NCBI GenBank assembly: GCA_006503475.1
Contig: RSEH01000195.1
Span: 1-64,000 of the forward strand
Source of the DNA: Stentor roeselii
Taxonomy: Eukaryota > Ciliophora > Heterotrichea > Heterotrichida > Stentoridae
Direction of reading: 5' to 3'
Length of the DNA stretch: 64,000 nucleotides
The translations under genes were made by a program, and so were the position numbers. Every line of letters starts with the position of its first letter. Position 1 is the first letter of the stretch. The notes below the pieces were generated by a model that made no database searches, was not told the DNA's origin, and worked only from the letters and a program-made list of their open reading frames with translations. Shown here piece by piece: positions 48,663 through 58,675 of the stretch.

Positions 48663-49391
48663 TTATTCATTCAGTCGAAGTTTTACATTAAAAACTGCCT
48701 TACGACAGTCTTCACAGGCATGGGTAAATTCACAGAGTTTGTTATCAGCATAGCAAACGTAGCAAAACAGCTTATCCCAACTACATAATTCTTACAAGTT
48801 ACCACTGAAGTCACTTTTAAATACTATTGTTTTAACGTTTTTATCACAGTTACTGCAAAACGCAGTAACAGGCTGTAAAAGCGAGTGCTTATCCTTTGTG
48901 CTTGAAGACTGACTAAAAATAGTCGAAATCTTTTCAGGTTTAGCAAAAAGTGGCTGAGGCTTATGCATAAAACTTTTCGGATCCATAGTCGAAGCCATGA
49001 CTGAATCTTTTAATTCATTACAAAGTTGCTCAAATGATTGATTTGAGCTAGAGACTTGAGGACTTTCCGAAGTCTTTTGACAGCTTTGTATAAAAGTATA
49101 AGATTGCGAGATATCATTGATGATAGTGGTAGTGCTTCGCTGATGTTGAGTGACTTCCTTGATCTCCTCAATAGAGTTAGAAAAGGAAATTTCCTCGACC
49201 TCAGGAAATCGGTTGTAGCGGTAGGGTGATAAAGGTCGAATCAGCAACTGGTCACCTCGAGTTTGGATCAGCAAGTCACCGCTGGGCAACTTCGACTTTT
49301 CAAGAGCTGGACAATGGGCTTCGGTCGGGGTTTTGAATAAATGCAAATCGCATTTGTCCTCGTTTTCCTCATACATTAGTTTATTGTCCAT
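48663..49391 (-). CDS. LITAF-like zinc protein, two exons
   Basis: 237 residues from exons 49391-48796 and 48780-48663, joined within a Phe codon (GNF-WDKLF). The N-terminal 170 residues are disordered and Ser/Thr/Gln-rich. The C-terminus pairs CSNCDKNVKTIVF with the downstream CYVCYADNKLC and HACEDCRKAVFNV. This CxxC...C...H-x-C-x2-C layout resembles the LITAF/SIMPLE domain, whose central helix dips into late endosomal or lysosomal membranes. The hydrophobic centre is short, so membrane insertion is uncertain. Without splicing the protein would stop before the second zinc half. It converges with the guanylate cyclase gene (105 nt between stops). Confidence 0.75.
48781..48795 (-). other. 15-nt intron in the LITAF-like gene
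   Basis: Coding-strand GTAAGAATTATGTAG, with A at position 10 and TAG acceptor. Retention gives an in-frame stop at once. Removal restores the second half of the zinc-binding motif. Confidence 0.88.
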
Positions 49392-50273
49392 TAAGTCGAG
49401 ATTTTGAAGGAATTATTCACCTTTGTTTGGATTGAGATGAAATAGATGAATTGATGGAGATAGATATGAAGTTTGGCTTTGTGATTTAGGATGTTTCAGG
49501 TGGATTGGAATAATTATCTTTAATTTATCAATTCTCAAATGAAATTTTTTATGTCTTGGTAAGGAATTGGTAAACTTTGGTAAGTTTTAAAATTTTATAA
49601 GAGTTACTTTGAGGTATGTAAACTTGATATATTTCTAGGAATTATATTGATATGATTTTTTTGAAGTAATTATTAAGCGTTTGTAACATATATATTTTTA
49701 CTTTTGGATCAATTTTCAGCATTTTTTTTGCGGTTTCATGAAGAACTGTTTTAAAGTAAATTCAATAATTACTTAACTGTTGAAGGTTTTAACCAAGTTG
49801 CCATACTATAGGCATCAAACCAATTTAAACCATGGCTTTATTCATGAAATCTCTAATAACAAGTTGAAGCATTCGCTTAATAGAATAGTTTCTTGGCTTG
49901 TTCATACCGTATAACTGGGACATGATGGAACTTGAACATGAGTGGTTTTATTTATAATTGTTAGAATAAATAATATTTTCAAGTATTTATTCAAATATAA
50001 TTCGAAAAGGTAGAATTCTCAGCATAACTTAATGTTCTGTTACTTTTACTTGTATATAAAACTCTAGTATAATTGTTTTATGATGAAATAGACTTCTTAC
50101 CAAATTTTTTCAAATAATACTATTTTTCAGAGCTTCCAGCATTTCAGTTAAAATTTATCACATATGAAACCGATTCCTTGAATTTCTAAATTTTTCCAGA
50201 TGTTCAAATCAATAAAACCACCAGTTAAACTCTCTCTCCAAAATTCCAGTAATTCTAATATTTAAATCTCCCG
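49392..50273. promoter_or_regulatory. Divergent intergenic region
   Basis: About 880 nt. The left end is T/G-rich on the plus strand and the right end, next to the TTLL start, is A/C-rich. The middle is plain AT-rich. No gene, repeat or RNA recognised. Confidence 0.45.
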
Positions 50274-52547
50274 ATGGCATCAAGTGAATTCAACATAATT
50301 TCCGTAGCCCCGAAGTCGTTTTCAGAAGACTCGATATCCCCAAAGTTAAAATCCTTGCAAACAATCGAAAAATCTTCATGGGTAGGACTAGATCCATGCC
50401 AAGTTGGTAAAATCGGTCAAGGTCTTCAAACAAAGCGCGAGTGTCCCTCATCAAGATCCTTACCCTCAGACGATTCCATTCCAGAAAAGCCAGCTCTTTT
50501 AAAGTTTAACCCAGTGAAAGAAGAGCAGCTTGTGAAAGACTCAGTTCCATTCAGTACCTACAGCAAAGGAAACTTCATGCAAAACCGTGAATTGTTATAC
50601 CGAGTCTTAAAGACCGACGGGAAGATAGTTCGTTCAATCCTGGAACAAGCAGGTTTTTTTTCAACTGATTCTCATGATTGGAACCTGTTATGGCTGGGGT
50701 GCGCTCCTCAGACTTACCTGTTCGAAGGACTTAACGAGCATCAGCGAGTGAACCACTTTCCGAACTCCTTCGAAATCACGCGGAAGGACCGAATGAGTAT
50801 TCATTTAACAGCGATGCAGGAAAAGTTCGGCAGGGACGACTACGGTTTTTTTCCAGACACTTACGTGATTCCTGATGATTACTCCGAGTTTCACGTGCGG
50901 TTCTACGCAGATAAAGCGTCTCAATGGATAGTGAAACCGTGCAACTCTTCACAGGGCAAAGGGATTTTTTTACTTGAAAGCATGATGAGCCTTCAAGGCA
51001 ACGAGGCCTTTGTAGTTTCTAAGTACCTGACCAGTCCTTTTCTTCTCGGACAGCTGAAGTTTGATTTGAGGATTTATGTCTTGGTCACTTCTTACGAGCC
51101 TCTGCGAATCTACATCTATGATGAAGGACTGGCACGCTTTGCCAGTGAACCTTACAGTCCTTCTGGCAAGGCAAGTAAGTTTTCTTATTTAACCAACTAT
51201 AGCATTAACAAGAAAAACGAGAAATTCGTGCAGAACTCTGACCATAAAGAGGATAATGTCGGTCATAAGTGGAGCCTTTCTGCACTTATTAAAGCTCTTA
51301 ATGCACAGGGTGTTGATACAGCTTTTCTTATGTCAAGGATTTATGATATGGTCATCAAAACTGTCATCGCCATTGAGCCGGAAGTTGTTGTCATGGTCAG
51401 AAAACTTGCCTTGGGTCGAAATAATTGCTTTGATCTGCTTGGATTTGATGTTATCATTGATAGCAACTTGAAACCTTGGCTTTTGGAAGTCAATCTTTCA
51501 CCTTCTCTTGCAACTGACTCGCCTCTTGATCTGCATATTAAGGGAAACTTGATTTCTGACACTTTGAACCTGGTGGGTGTTAGGAACTTCGACCGGAAAA
51601 AAGAATGTATGAATAAAATTAAAGCGAGAATAAGAGCTCGGCAGCTACAGTCGAGAAATAGCGAAAAAGTACCCTCAAGGGCTCAAACTGCACAGTTGAA
51701 GAAAACCGAACCTCAGATCGGGCTTAGTTTGAAGATGAAACTTTCGATTTTGGATACGCTGGATGAAGCGAAAAGACTGGGAAACTTTGTTAGGATTTAT
51801 CCGAGTGAAGGGTGTCAGGTGTATGATCGGTTCTTTTTAACACCCAGAGCAAGTAATAAGGCAGTCTACGGCTTCTTATATCTAGACGAGTACAAAGAAG
51901 AGGCTCCTCGTCCCCTGCCACCTCCAACAGAACCTGAAGAAAAGAAAGACCTAGGTAAGCAAAAGATAATAATCACCGGAGACGACATCCTTATCGAATA
52001 CCTTTCAAGAGTCCTCCACGCTGCGCGATCCATCACAACAGAAAGACTAAAACCCGAATGGCGCGTTTCGCTAGACAAGTTCGTAAACCACAGCATCTGG
52101 CAGTCCATCTGTCCTGCACTTCCTCACACGATGGGACTTCTTCAACGACTTGAGGCACGAGTGGTAGAAATGAAAGAAAGAAGAAAACAATCCGAAAGTG
52201 CCTTAAAAGACCCAGTCACTTACATGAACCAAAAAAATCAAGTCGTTCGAGGTTTTTCAGCGCAACAACTCGAAAACATGCTGAAAAGTTCCAGCAAATC
52301 AGTCGCAAAAGACATCATGTCCAGTCTTTTTATAGAAGGAAATGGAATTTTAACTGAAATGATCAAGCAACTCGCTAAAACCTCCGTGAAAAGGCCTAAA
52401 CAACTAAGCGTAACACGAAACTCTTCATTAAAATCCGAGGAATTCGAAAAGTTTTCCCCTAAACGATCGTATTTTCCATTTAGTCTTGAAAAATGCGTCA
52501 GGTCCTCAAGTTTCGTGAACAAGTCTCTACCTGGAGGACTGAAGTAA
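50274..52547 (+). CDS. Tubulin tyrosine ligase-like polyglutamylase (TTLL4/5 type)
   Basis: 757 residues. The TTL catalytic core spans about 150-440: NHFPNSFEITRKDRM, the ATP-grasp strand QWIVKPCNSSQGKGIFL (about 221-237), KFDLRIYVLVTSYEPLRIYI, LTNYSINKKN, GHKWSLSAL, and the metal-binding end KPWLLEVNLSPSL (about 400-412) with SPLDLHIKG. These match TTLL4/TTLL5-type glutamylases, which add glutamate chains to tubulin tails or other proteins. A C-terminal extension of about 300 residues is basic and Ser-rich and lacks a named domain. It may target microtubules or basal bodies. Whether it initiates or elongates chains cannot be read from the sequence. Confidence 0.9.
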   Translation: MASSEFNIISVAPKSFSEDSISPKLKSLQTIEKSSWVGLDPCQVGKIGQGLQTKRECPSSRSLPSDDSIPEKPALLKFNPVKEEQLVKDSVPFSTYSKGNFMQNRELLYRVLKTDGKIVRSILEQAGFFSTDSHDWNLLWLGCAPQTYLFEGLNEHQRVNHFPNSFEITRKDRMSIHLTAMQEKFGRDDYGFFPDTYVIPDDYSEFHVRFYADKASQWIVKPCNSSQGKGIFLLESMMSLQGNEAFVVSKYLTSPFLLGQLKFDLRIYVLVTSYEPLRIYIYDEGLARFASEPYSPSGKASKFSYLTNYSINKKNEKFVQNSDHKEDNVGHKWSLSALIKALNAQGVDTAFLMSRIYDMVIKTVIAIEPEVVVMVRKLALGRNNCFDLLGFDVIIDSNLKPWLLEVNLSPSLATDSPLDLHIKGNLISDTLNLVGVRNFDRKKECMNKIKARIRARQLQSRNSEKVPSRAQTAQLKKTEPQIGLSLKMKLSILDTLDEAKRLGNFVRIYPSEGCQVYDRFFLTPRASNKAVYGFLYLDEYKEEAPRPLPPPTEPEEKKDLGKQKIIITGDDILIEYLSRVLHAARSITTERLKPEWRVSLDKFVNHSIWQSICPALPHTMGLLQRLEARVVEMKERRKQSESALKDPVTYMNQKNQVVRGFSAQQLENMLKSSSKSVAKDIMSSLFIEGNGILTEMIKQLAKTSVKRPKQLSVTRNSSLKSEEFEKFSPKRSYFPFSLEKCVRSSSFVNKSLPGGLK

Positions 52548-52639
52548 GACCTAGTCAGACTGCGACCAAGCCGAAATGAGAGCTCAGCCACTTTGGAGTA
52601 GATAATTTAAGAGTATTTCTGTTAATACTAGAAAACTGG

Positions 52640-52828
52640 TCATCTGCTCAAGTCAATGTTTAGTTTCAGTTCAGAACATTCACTGGTTTCTTGAGGCTCT
52701 TCCCGAACAGTGTAAAGCCTTTGATGACTTCTAGGAAAGTTTCTCAGTTCATAACTGGCGAGGATTGGATCAGCTTCTAAAGTTTTGATTTCAGTTTTAT
52801 CACCGGGCAGACAAAAATAACACCCCAT
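52640..52828 (-). CDS. Small putative acylated protein
   Basis: 62 residues from the ATG at 52828, giving MGCYFCLPGDK. Gly2 with Cys3 and Cys6 is a classical dual myristoylation/palmitoylation start. The frame has another ATG at 52852 that would add eight residues and lose the acylation signal. The rest is charged with a possible Ser/Thr-rich end. No family. It lies 41 nt from the divergent flippase start and 92 nt from the convergent TTLL stop. The call rests on the acylation motif and the space filled. Confidence 0.5.
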   Translation of the reverse strand: MGCYFCLPGDKTEIKTLEADPILASYELRNFPRSHQRLYTVREEPQETSECSELKLNIDLSR

Positions 52829-52869
52829 TAGAAAAGTACTAAACTGCTTCATGAAAGTCAAATAATAAA

Positions 52870-55800
52870 ATGGTTAAAATCAGAGATTCTGAAGTCAAGC
52901 GAGTTTTCTACGCGAATGGTTCAGAAATAAATAAAAAGTACCTGTTTCCCTCGAACTACCTAAGCACGACCAAGTACAACCTGGCGACTTTCCTTCCGTT
53001 TTCGTTGTTTATCCAATTTCGTCGTGTGGCAAACATTTACTTTTTGGTAACAGCAATTTTGCAAAGCATTCCACAGATTTCACCTTTGCATCCTTTTAGT
53101 GCAATTGCGCCTCTTGTCTTTGTGTTAGGTGTTAGCATGATTCGAGAAGGCATAGAAGACTATTTGAGATACCGTTCGGATAAAGAAGTCAACTCAGCGC
53201 CGACCTTTATTTATAAAAACGGAAGATTTCAGCAGGTCCGTTGCCAGGATATTCAAGTCGGACACATTGTGATGGTGAAGAAAGACCAGTCCTTTCCTTG
53301 TGACTTGATAATGCTTTCTAATTCTAATGAAAACCTCGTGGCTTACATTGAAACTTCAACTATTGATGGAGAAAAGAACCTGAAAACCCGACTTGCTTTA
53401 GAAGTTACGAATAATGACTTTACTCCTGAAAGTGTTATTAGAATGTTTTCATTAGTTGAATGTGATGTGCCTAATGCGAAGATTTATCAGTTCAACGGGA
53501 ATTTGGACTATATGGATAAGAAGCACTCGCTTGATAAGAATAACTTGTTGTTGGCTGGAGCCATTTTGAGGAATACCGCCTGGGCCGTGGGGATCGCGAC
53601 TTATACTGGAAGCCAGACGAAGCTTAGAATGAATTTAATGGACCGCGTGGTGAAGCAGAGTAAAATTGAAAGGATTGTAAACAGGTATATTGTATATATT
53701 ATTGCCTTTCAGTTTATTCTTTGTTTGATCTGCGCCGCACTATATGGACGCTGGGCGAAGGACGAGTACGAAAACGCGGAGTACCTGGGGAAGAGAAGAT
53801 ATGGTGCGTTACTTGAAGGGTTTATGACTTATTTTACCTACTTTTTACTGTTAAATACTATGCTGCCCATATCTTTGATTATCAGTTTAGAGCTGCTTAA
53901 GCTCGCGCAAGGATTTTTCATGCAGAAAGATGTGAACCTTTATAGTCATGTAAGAGATCGGCCTTGCAAGGTGTCTTCTTTTAGTTTGAATGAAGAACTC
54001 GGCATGGTCGAGCATATTTTCACAGATAAAACTGGAACTTTGACTTGCAACAAGATGAAGTTTAAATATTGCTCTGTTGGTGACAGGGTCTACGGAGAGT
54101 CAAACCAGTTAATTCAGTCTTCAGTCACTCTGGGACCTGACAAGGAAGACCTCTGGCTCGGTGACATGATCACTGACCTTTCAAGTCCTCAACACAGGAC
54201 ACTTGCCTGTCCTTTACCAGGACTCACTACTCAAAAAGAAATCTTAGAATGCTTCGTCAAATGTATGGCACTTTGTCATGAATGTCTTATTGAAGAAAAT
54301 GAATTCGGCATCAATTATATCGGGCAAAGTCCTGATGAAATCACTTTACTCGACTCTGCAATGAAAATCGGAGTAAAGTACGCAAAGTGCCTTGGGGGGG
54401 TTATTTCTTTAGAAGTCACTCAAAATAGCAACACTTTTTCGAATCTCTTTGAAAAAATTTGCATCTTTGATTTCGACTCGAACCGAAAACGAAACTCAAT
54501 CGTTGTGAAAGACTTGTCATGTAACAAGTACTTTATTTTTGTGAAAGGCGCTGATGACGTCATCACGAAACTTGCGAATGCAAGTTCGTCTCAATATTTA
54601 GAAAAAGTCTCGAAAGACTTGCTTCATTTCTCTGAAAAAGGCTTTAGAACTCTTCTCTTAGCCTTTAAAGAGATATCGACTGAAGACTTCTTGTTGTTTA
54701 AGTCAAATTTTGAAGTCGCTTCTACATCAATCGACTCCCGTGATGAGAAACTGCGCGCTTTGGCTGATTCGATTGAAACTGGCTTGACGATTCTTGGATG
54801 CACAGCTGTTGAAGACTCGCTGCAAGATGAAGTCCCTCAGACGATAAAGGACATTAGAAACGCGGGGATCAACATTTGGATGTTGACTGGAGATAAACTT
54901 GAAACTGCTTTTAATATTGGAAAAACTTGCTCTTTGATCACTGATAGGATGTTTGTTGAGAAGTGCTCGACTAATGATTTTTCTTCTACTTTAGAGAGTT
55001 TAAGGGTTTCTTATGAAAAAATCGACGCTGCTAGAGATTCGCAAGATGCTGGGTTTATTATTGAAGGAGCACCTTTGGAATTTGTTCTTAGTAGTCAACC
55101 TGGACTCGAAAAGTATCGGGATGAAATTTTAGAGGTTTTTTTGAAAATTACATCGGCTTGTAAGACTGTTATTTGTTGTAGGGTCACACCGGGGCAGAAG
55201 AAAGATGTGGTTAAAATTGTGAAGGAGTTTCATAAGTCTGTTACACTTGCTATTGGGGACGGGGCAAATGACGTTTCAATGATCTTAGAAGCCCAAGTAG
55301 GTATCGGTCTCTACGGCGAAGAAGGAATGCAAGCAGTACAAGCGAGTGACTACGCAGTCGGCGAATTTCGTCTTCTTTGGGAGCTTCTTTTCGTTCACGG
55401 TAGATTTAACTACATAAGACAAAGTGAGACAATTCTTTACTTCATCTACAAAAACCTGGTCTTCACTTTGCCTCAATTCTACTTCGCATTTTTTTGCGCA
55501 TATTCAGGACAAACAGTCTACGACGACTGGTACATAACAGTCTACAACATGGTCCTCACAGCCTTGCCGTTGATGATCAAAGGCATCTTCGAAAAAGACC
55601 TGAAAGTCCCAACTCGTGCTCAAGTGACTTTGAACTCTCCAGAAGTCTTGGGAAAAATCAGAAGCCAGGTGCCTCGGGTGTACGAAACAAGCAGACTCAA
55701 TAAAATCTTCACTCGATCCGCTTTTTTGACTTGGGTGTTCTTCGGGGTTTTTCATTCTTGCATCATTTTTTTTATACCTCTCTTCGCAGGGTCTCGAAGT

Positions 55801-56205
55801 GTTTTGAATGGATCTGGGAGAAATTCTGATTTGACTTATTTTTCGGTTACTTCTTTTTCTTGTATTATTTTTGTGGTGAACTTGAAACTTGCGCTTATTA
55901 CGAGACTTTGGAATATTTATCATGCTATTTCAATGGTTTTGTTGAGTATTTTTCTGTATTTTGGATTTGTTTTTGTTTATGATGTCATGACTCAATCGAT
56001 TTTTCAGCAGAGTATTTTTGTGATACTTGAAAGCTTTTATTTTTATTTGTGTGTTTTTGTGTCGGTTTCTTTGGTACTTGTTTTTGATGGCGCTTTTTTG
56101 ATTTTGCAGAAAATTGTTGTGCCTAAGAAAAGTGAGGTGTTGTTGGAAGAAAGCATTCGTGATGATAGTGTTGAAAGGAAAATACTGAATTCTAGTAGTA
56201 ATTAG
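52870..56205 (+). CDS. P4-ATPase (phospholipid flippase), catalytically intact
   Basis: 1111 residues with full P4 features. The actuator motif is DGEKNLKTR (Asp166-Gly-Glu168). PISL lies in the fourth helix (LPISLIISLELLK). The phosphorylation site is DKTGTLTCN (Asp386), and GDGANDVSMI is at about 796-805. Ten transmembrane helices fit the hydrophobicity. P4-ATPases move aminophospholipids to the cytosolic leaflet, usually with a CDC50 partner; no CDC50 gene is in the window. The N-terminus starts directly at the FYANGSEINKKY motif common to the family. It is the catalytic contrast to the degenerate P4 parts at 42279 and 63215. Confidence 0.93.
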   Translation: MVKIRDSEVKRVFYANGSEINKKYLFPSNYLSTTKYNLATFLPFSLFIQFRRVANIYFLVTAILQSIPQISPLHPFSAIAPLVFVLGVSMIREGIEDYLRYRSDKEVNSAPTFIYKNGRFQQVRCQDIQVGHIVMVKKDQSFPCDLIMLSNSNENLVAYIETSTIDGEKNLKTRLALEVTNNDFTPESVIRMFSLVECDVPNAKIYQFNGNLDYMDKKHSLDKNNLLLAGAILRNTAWAVGIATYTGSQTKLRMNLMDRVVKQSKIERIVNRYIVYIIAFQFILCLICAALYGRWAKDEYENAEYLGKRRYGALLEGFMTYFTYFLLLNTMLPISLIISLELLKLAQGFFMQKDVNLYSHVRDRPCKVSSFSLNEELGMVEHIFTDKTGTLTCNKMKFKYCSVGDRVYGESNQLIQSSVTLGPDKEDLWLGDMITDLSSPQHRTLACPLPGLTTQKEILECFVKCMALCHECLIEENEFGINYIGQSPDEITLLDSAMKIGVKYAKCLGGVISLEVTQNSNTFSNLFEKICIFDFDSNRKRNSIVVKDLSCNKYFIFVKGADDVITKLANASSSQYLEKVSKDLLHFSEKGFRTLLLAFKEISTEDFLLFKSNFEVASTSIDSRDEKLRALADSIETGLTILGCTAVEDSLQDEVPQTIKDIRNAGINIWMLTGDKLETAFNIGKTCSLITDRMFVEKCSTNDFSSTLESLRVSYEKIDAARDSQDAGFIIEGAPLEFVLSSQPGLEKYRDEILEVFLKITSACKTVICCRVTPGQKKDVVKIVKEFHKSVTLAIGDGANDVSMILEAQVGIGLYGEEGMQAVQASDYAVGEFRLLWELLFVHGRFNYIRQSETILYFIYKNLVFTLPQFYFAFFCAYSGQTVYDDWYITVYNMVLTALPLMIKGIFEKDLKVPTRAQVTLNSPEVLGKIRSQVPRVYETSRLNKIFTRSAFLTWVFFGVFHSCIIFFIPLFAGSRSVLNGSGRNSDLTYFSVTSFSCIIFVVNLKLALITRLWNIYHAISMVLLSIFLYFGFVFVYDVMTQSIFQQSIFVILESFYFYLCVFVSVSLVLVFDGAFLILQKIVVPKKSEVLLEESIRDDSVERKILNSSSN

Positions 56206-56231
56206 TTATGTAATGATAGTATCTTTAGCAG

Positions 56232-57728
56232 TTACTTGTTCGCTGAATGCACTCGAATGTTAGCTTTGCTCGCTCTTGTGTAACGGTTGAACTCTCGCAC
56301 GCGATCTCCGACAAGACATCTGATAAGGTGAAACAATCCAACACTTTCAGCTTCCCCTGGATTTGCCTGGTAGTTATCAGTGATTCTTTTAATTTCTTGA
56401 TTGCTGAAATCTTTTATAAAATTTTGAGTTTCAACTATCTTTTCTCTTAAAATACTTATTTGTAAATAATTAGCGTTTGAAATAGAATCTGTTTGATTTA
56501 AGTCATCATTGAGGCCGTTAACTGGAGATTTATTGATATCTTCACCAATTGATGACTGACTAAGCACTCTGAGTCGATTTCTGATATTTTTATATAGTTC
56601 TCTAGTTGTTTTAATGGAATAACTATTCTTTTTTTGCTTGATCTCTCTTCTTAGAGCTTCAAGTTTAGAAGTGAGACCATCAAGTTCCAAGTCCTTTTCC
56701 GATATAACAACTAAAAAATGACATGAGTCCTCATCAAAGAACTTAGGAAAAGCAGAGACTGGTACACATTCATGCATTTTCCACAAAGACTTAATAATCC
56801 ATCTCAGTCCATCAGTTCGAATATCTTTCGCATCTTTTAAAGCTCTGCAGTAAAGCTGAATAAGTTCTTCTCTAAATCCTTTAAGGTTCTTTTTCCCTTC
56901 TTGTCTAAGATTTTCAGTTGCTTTTATCGATATCTGTGTTTTCGAAATGATACTAGTAAGAAATTCCTTGTCATCCTGGTACTTTTTATGCAGATCTTGC
57001 TTGACGTGTCTGAATTTTTCTTTTTTGATGAAATACTGACTCTCTTCTCCAGGCCTGATGAGTTTTTTCTTCCCTTTTTCACTGAAAAGCAATTCCTGGG
57101 CTTCACTCAAAGCGATTTCATGCATCTTCTCTTCATGTTTCAACTCGACACTCTTCAGTTCTTCTTTAAGTTCTTCAAGTTTCTGTTGATTTTCCTTTAA
57201 AAATTCTTTAATTCCTTCAAGTTGTGTACTGACTCTATGAATCTTCGCTTTAATTCCTTGTTCCATCATTAAATTCGCCTCAGTTATTCTTTTCGCTTCA
57301 GCTTCAAAGCTCTTCTTCTTCATCCTCTCAACAGCGACGATGCTTTGAAAGACATTCGCAACATGTTCAATGTCCATGACAGGTGCAAGGGTAAAAAGGC
57401 TATTTTTACCTCTAACAGCTTCAGAGCTTTCTTCCCTGCTTGTGATTCCTCTTCTAAAAGTAAATTTCTTCCTTAATGGGGACTTTGGTGAGTCATTTCC
57501 TTTCCAATCTTCTAGTTTTTTTACAGTTTCTTCTTCATCATCAATTCTGATAGTTTTTTTCTGACTTCTTCGGCCCTTTAGCAGGTTTTTCAACTGGTCA
57601 GTGTTGCTGAAAGTCTTGTTTTTGCCTCCTGCGACCTGCGGGTCTTCGACCAGTTCAATGAAAGTCGGAGGTTTGACGAGGATATCGTCGTTCGGGAAAA
57701 AAATAGGTTTAAGTTTAACTGTTTTCAT
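56232..57728 (-). CDS. Coiled-coil protein, probably cytoskeletal
   Basis: 498 residues. Disordered basic N-terminus (about 1-110), a long coiled coil (about 120-300) with heptad patterns, a more globular patch around WIIKSLWKMHECVPVSAFPK (about 305-325), a second coil and a basic end. The end, YTRASKANIRVHSANK, is similar in flavour to microtubule-binding tails. No family recognised. It converges with the flippase (26 nt between stops). Its start codon is 11 nt from the start of the divergent small gene at 57740. Confidence 0.65.
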   Translation of the reverse strand: MKTVKLKPIFFPNDDILVKPPTFIELVEDPQVAGGKNKTFSNTDQLKNLLKGRRSQKKTIRIDDEEETVKKLEDWKGNDSPKSPLRKKFTFRRGITSREESSEAVRGKNSLFTLAPVMDIEHVANVFQSIVAVERMKKKSFEAEAKRITEANLMMEQGIKAKIHRVSTQLEGIKEFLKENQQKLEELKEELKSVELKHEEKMHEIALSEAQELLFSEKGKKKLIRPGEESQYFIKKEKFRHVKQDLHKKYQDDKEFLTSIISKTQISIKATENLRQEGKKNLKGFREELIQLYCRALKDAKDIRTDGLRWIIKSLWKMHECVPVSAFPKFFDEDSCHFLVVISEKDLELDGLTSKLEALRREIKQKKNSYSIKTTRELYKNIRNRLRVLSQSSIGEDINKSPVNGLNDDLNQTDSISNANYLQISILREKIVETQNFIKDFSNQEIKRITDNYQANPGEAESVGLFHLIRCLVGDRVREFNRYTRASKANIRVHSANK

Positions 57729-57739
57729 TGTAAAGTTTA

Positions 57740-58096
57740 ATGATTTCAGATGAAGATAAGAAAGATCCTTTTGAACTGATCAATGGTCTACAGCCCAGTG
57801 CACAAGTCGACCTTTATCAGTCACTTGATGATATTTTAGAGGACTTGAAGAAAACTTTGAATGATATACCACCGCCGAAATGCTCGAAAAAGGAAATTTC
57901 AGCAAATTGGGAATTTGTGAAAAGTATCAAAAAAGAGGATATTTTGGAGTTTGTTAGTATTATCAATAAACTTCCTAGCTCGGCTATACATGAAAAAGTT
58001 AAGGAAATTGAACAACTTGCTTTGAGACTTGATATCGCACAAACACATGAATTTGAAGAGGGGGATAACATGAAAGTTATGAAGAGGAATGAGTAA
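57740..58096 (+). CDS. Small acidic helical protein
   Basis: 118 residues from an ATG at 57740. Acidic and predicted mostly helical: SLDDILEDLKKTLNDIPPPK and FVSIINKLPSSAIHEKVKEI. No signal peptide or membrane segment. No family recognised. The reading frame has good codon use and is bounded by A/C-rich downstream DNA. It shares an 11-nt gap with the coiled-coil gene's start codon, so the two may share a promoter. Confidence 0.6.
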   Translation: MISDEDKKDPFELINGLQPSAQVDLYQSLDDILEDLKKTLNDIPPPKCSKKEISANWEFVKSIKKEDILEFVSIINKLPSSAIHEKVKEIEQLALRLDIAQTHEFEEGDNMKVMKRNE

Positions 58097-58322
58097 TTAG
58101 AATAGTTTGGTATCAGATAATTATCTACAATCCAAAAATCTTAGATTCAGTTCAGAAATGATCAAAATTTAAATATAGACTCTAGAAGCATAAAGAAATC
58201 ACATTTCTTAAAAACATTGAATTCTGAAGTCAATTCCCAAGTGCAACACAGAAAAGCCAATAATCCACAATCATCACCAACCTCATAAATCCAATCAAAA
58301 CCCTATAACCTAAAATAAAATC

Positions 58323-58664
58323 TCATCTAAACCCAATACTATAAAGAACCATAGCGAAAACCATGACAACCAAAGCCTTAACAAAAAAGCTAAGCCAATC
58401 TCCAGCATCCTGCAATTTTTCAACCTTAACCTTCTCCTGCTGAGGTAACCTGCTACAATCATCCCTTCTCAAATCCTGAACATTCATCTTAATAATTCTT
58501 TCAGGACTTATTCCAGCCTTACAAACAGGACAATTAACTTTACTCCAATTGACCTTCATCCACTTTTCAATACATTCATCACAAAAGAAATGTCCACAAG
58601 GTGTAACAACAGGTTGTAAAGGGTCTTCAAGGCAAATCAAGCATTCAAATTTCGATTTTTCCAT
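58323..58664 (-). CDS. RING-finger ubiquitin ligase, RNF5/RNF185-like
   Basis: 113 residues. The C3HC4 RING (about 8-53) has CLICLED, then PCGHFFCDECIEKWM and CPVCKAGISPERII. The CPVCKAGIS stretch is shared with RNF5/RNF185. The C-terminus has a hydrophobic segment, DWLSFFVKALVVMVFAMVLY (about 91-110), for ER anchoring; animal homologues usually have two helices, so this version is short. The family marks misfolded ER membrane proteins for degradation. Stop is TGA. Its ATG is 11 nt from the divergent phosphotransferase start. Confidence 0.85.
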   Translation of the reverse strand: MEKSKFECLICLEDPLQPVVTPCGHFFCDECIEKWMKVNWSKVNCPVCKAGISPERIIKMNVQDLRRDDCSRLPQQEKVKVEKLQDAGDWLSFFVKALVVMVFAMVLYSIGFR

Positions 58665-58675
58665 ATTCCTAATAA

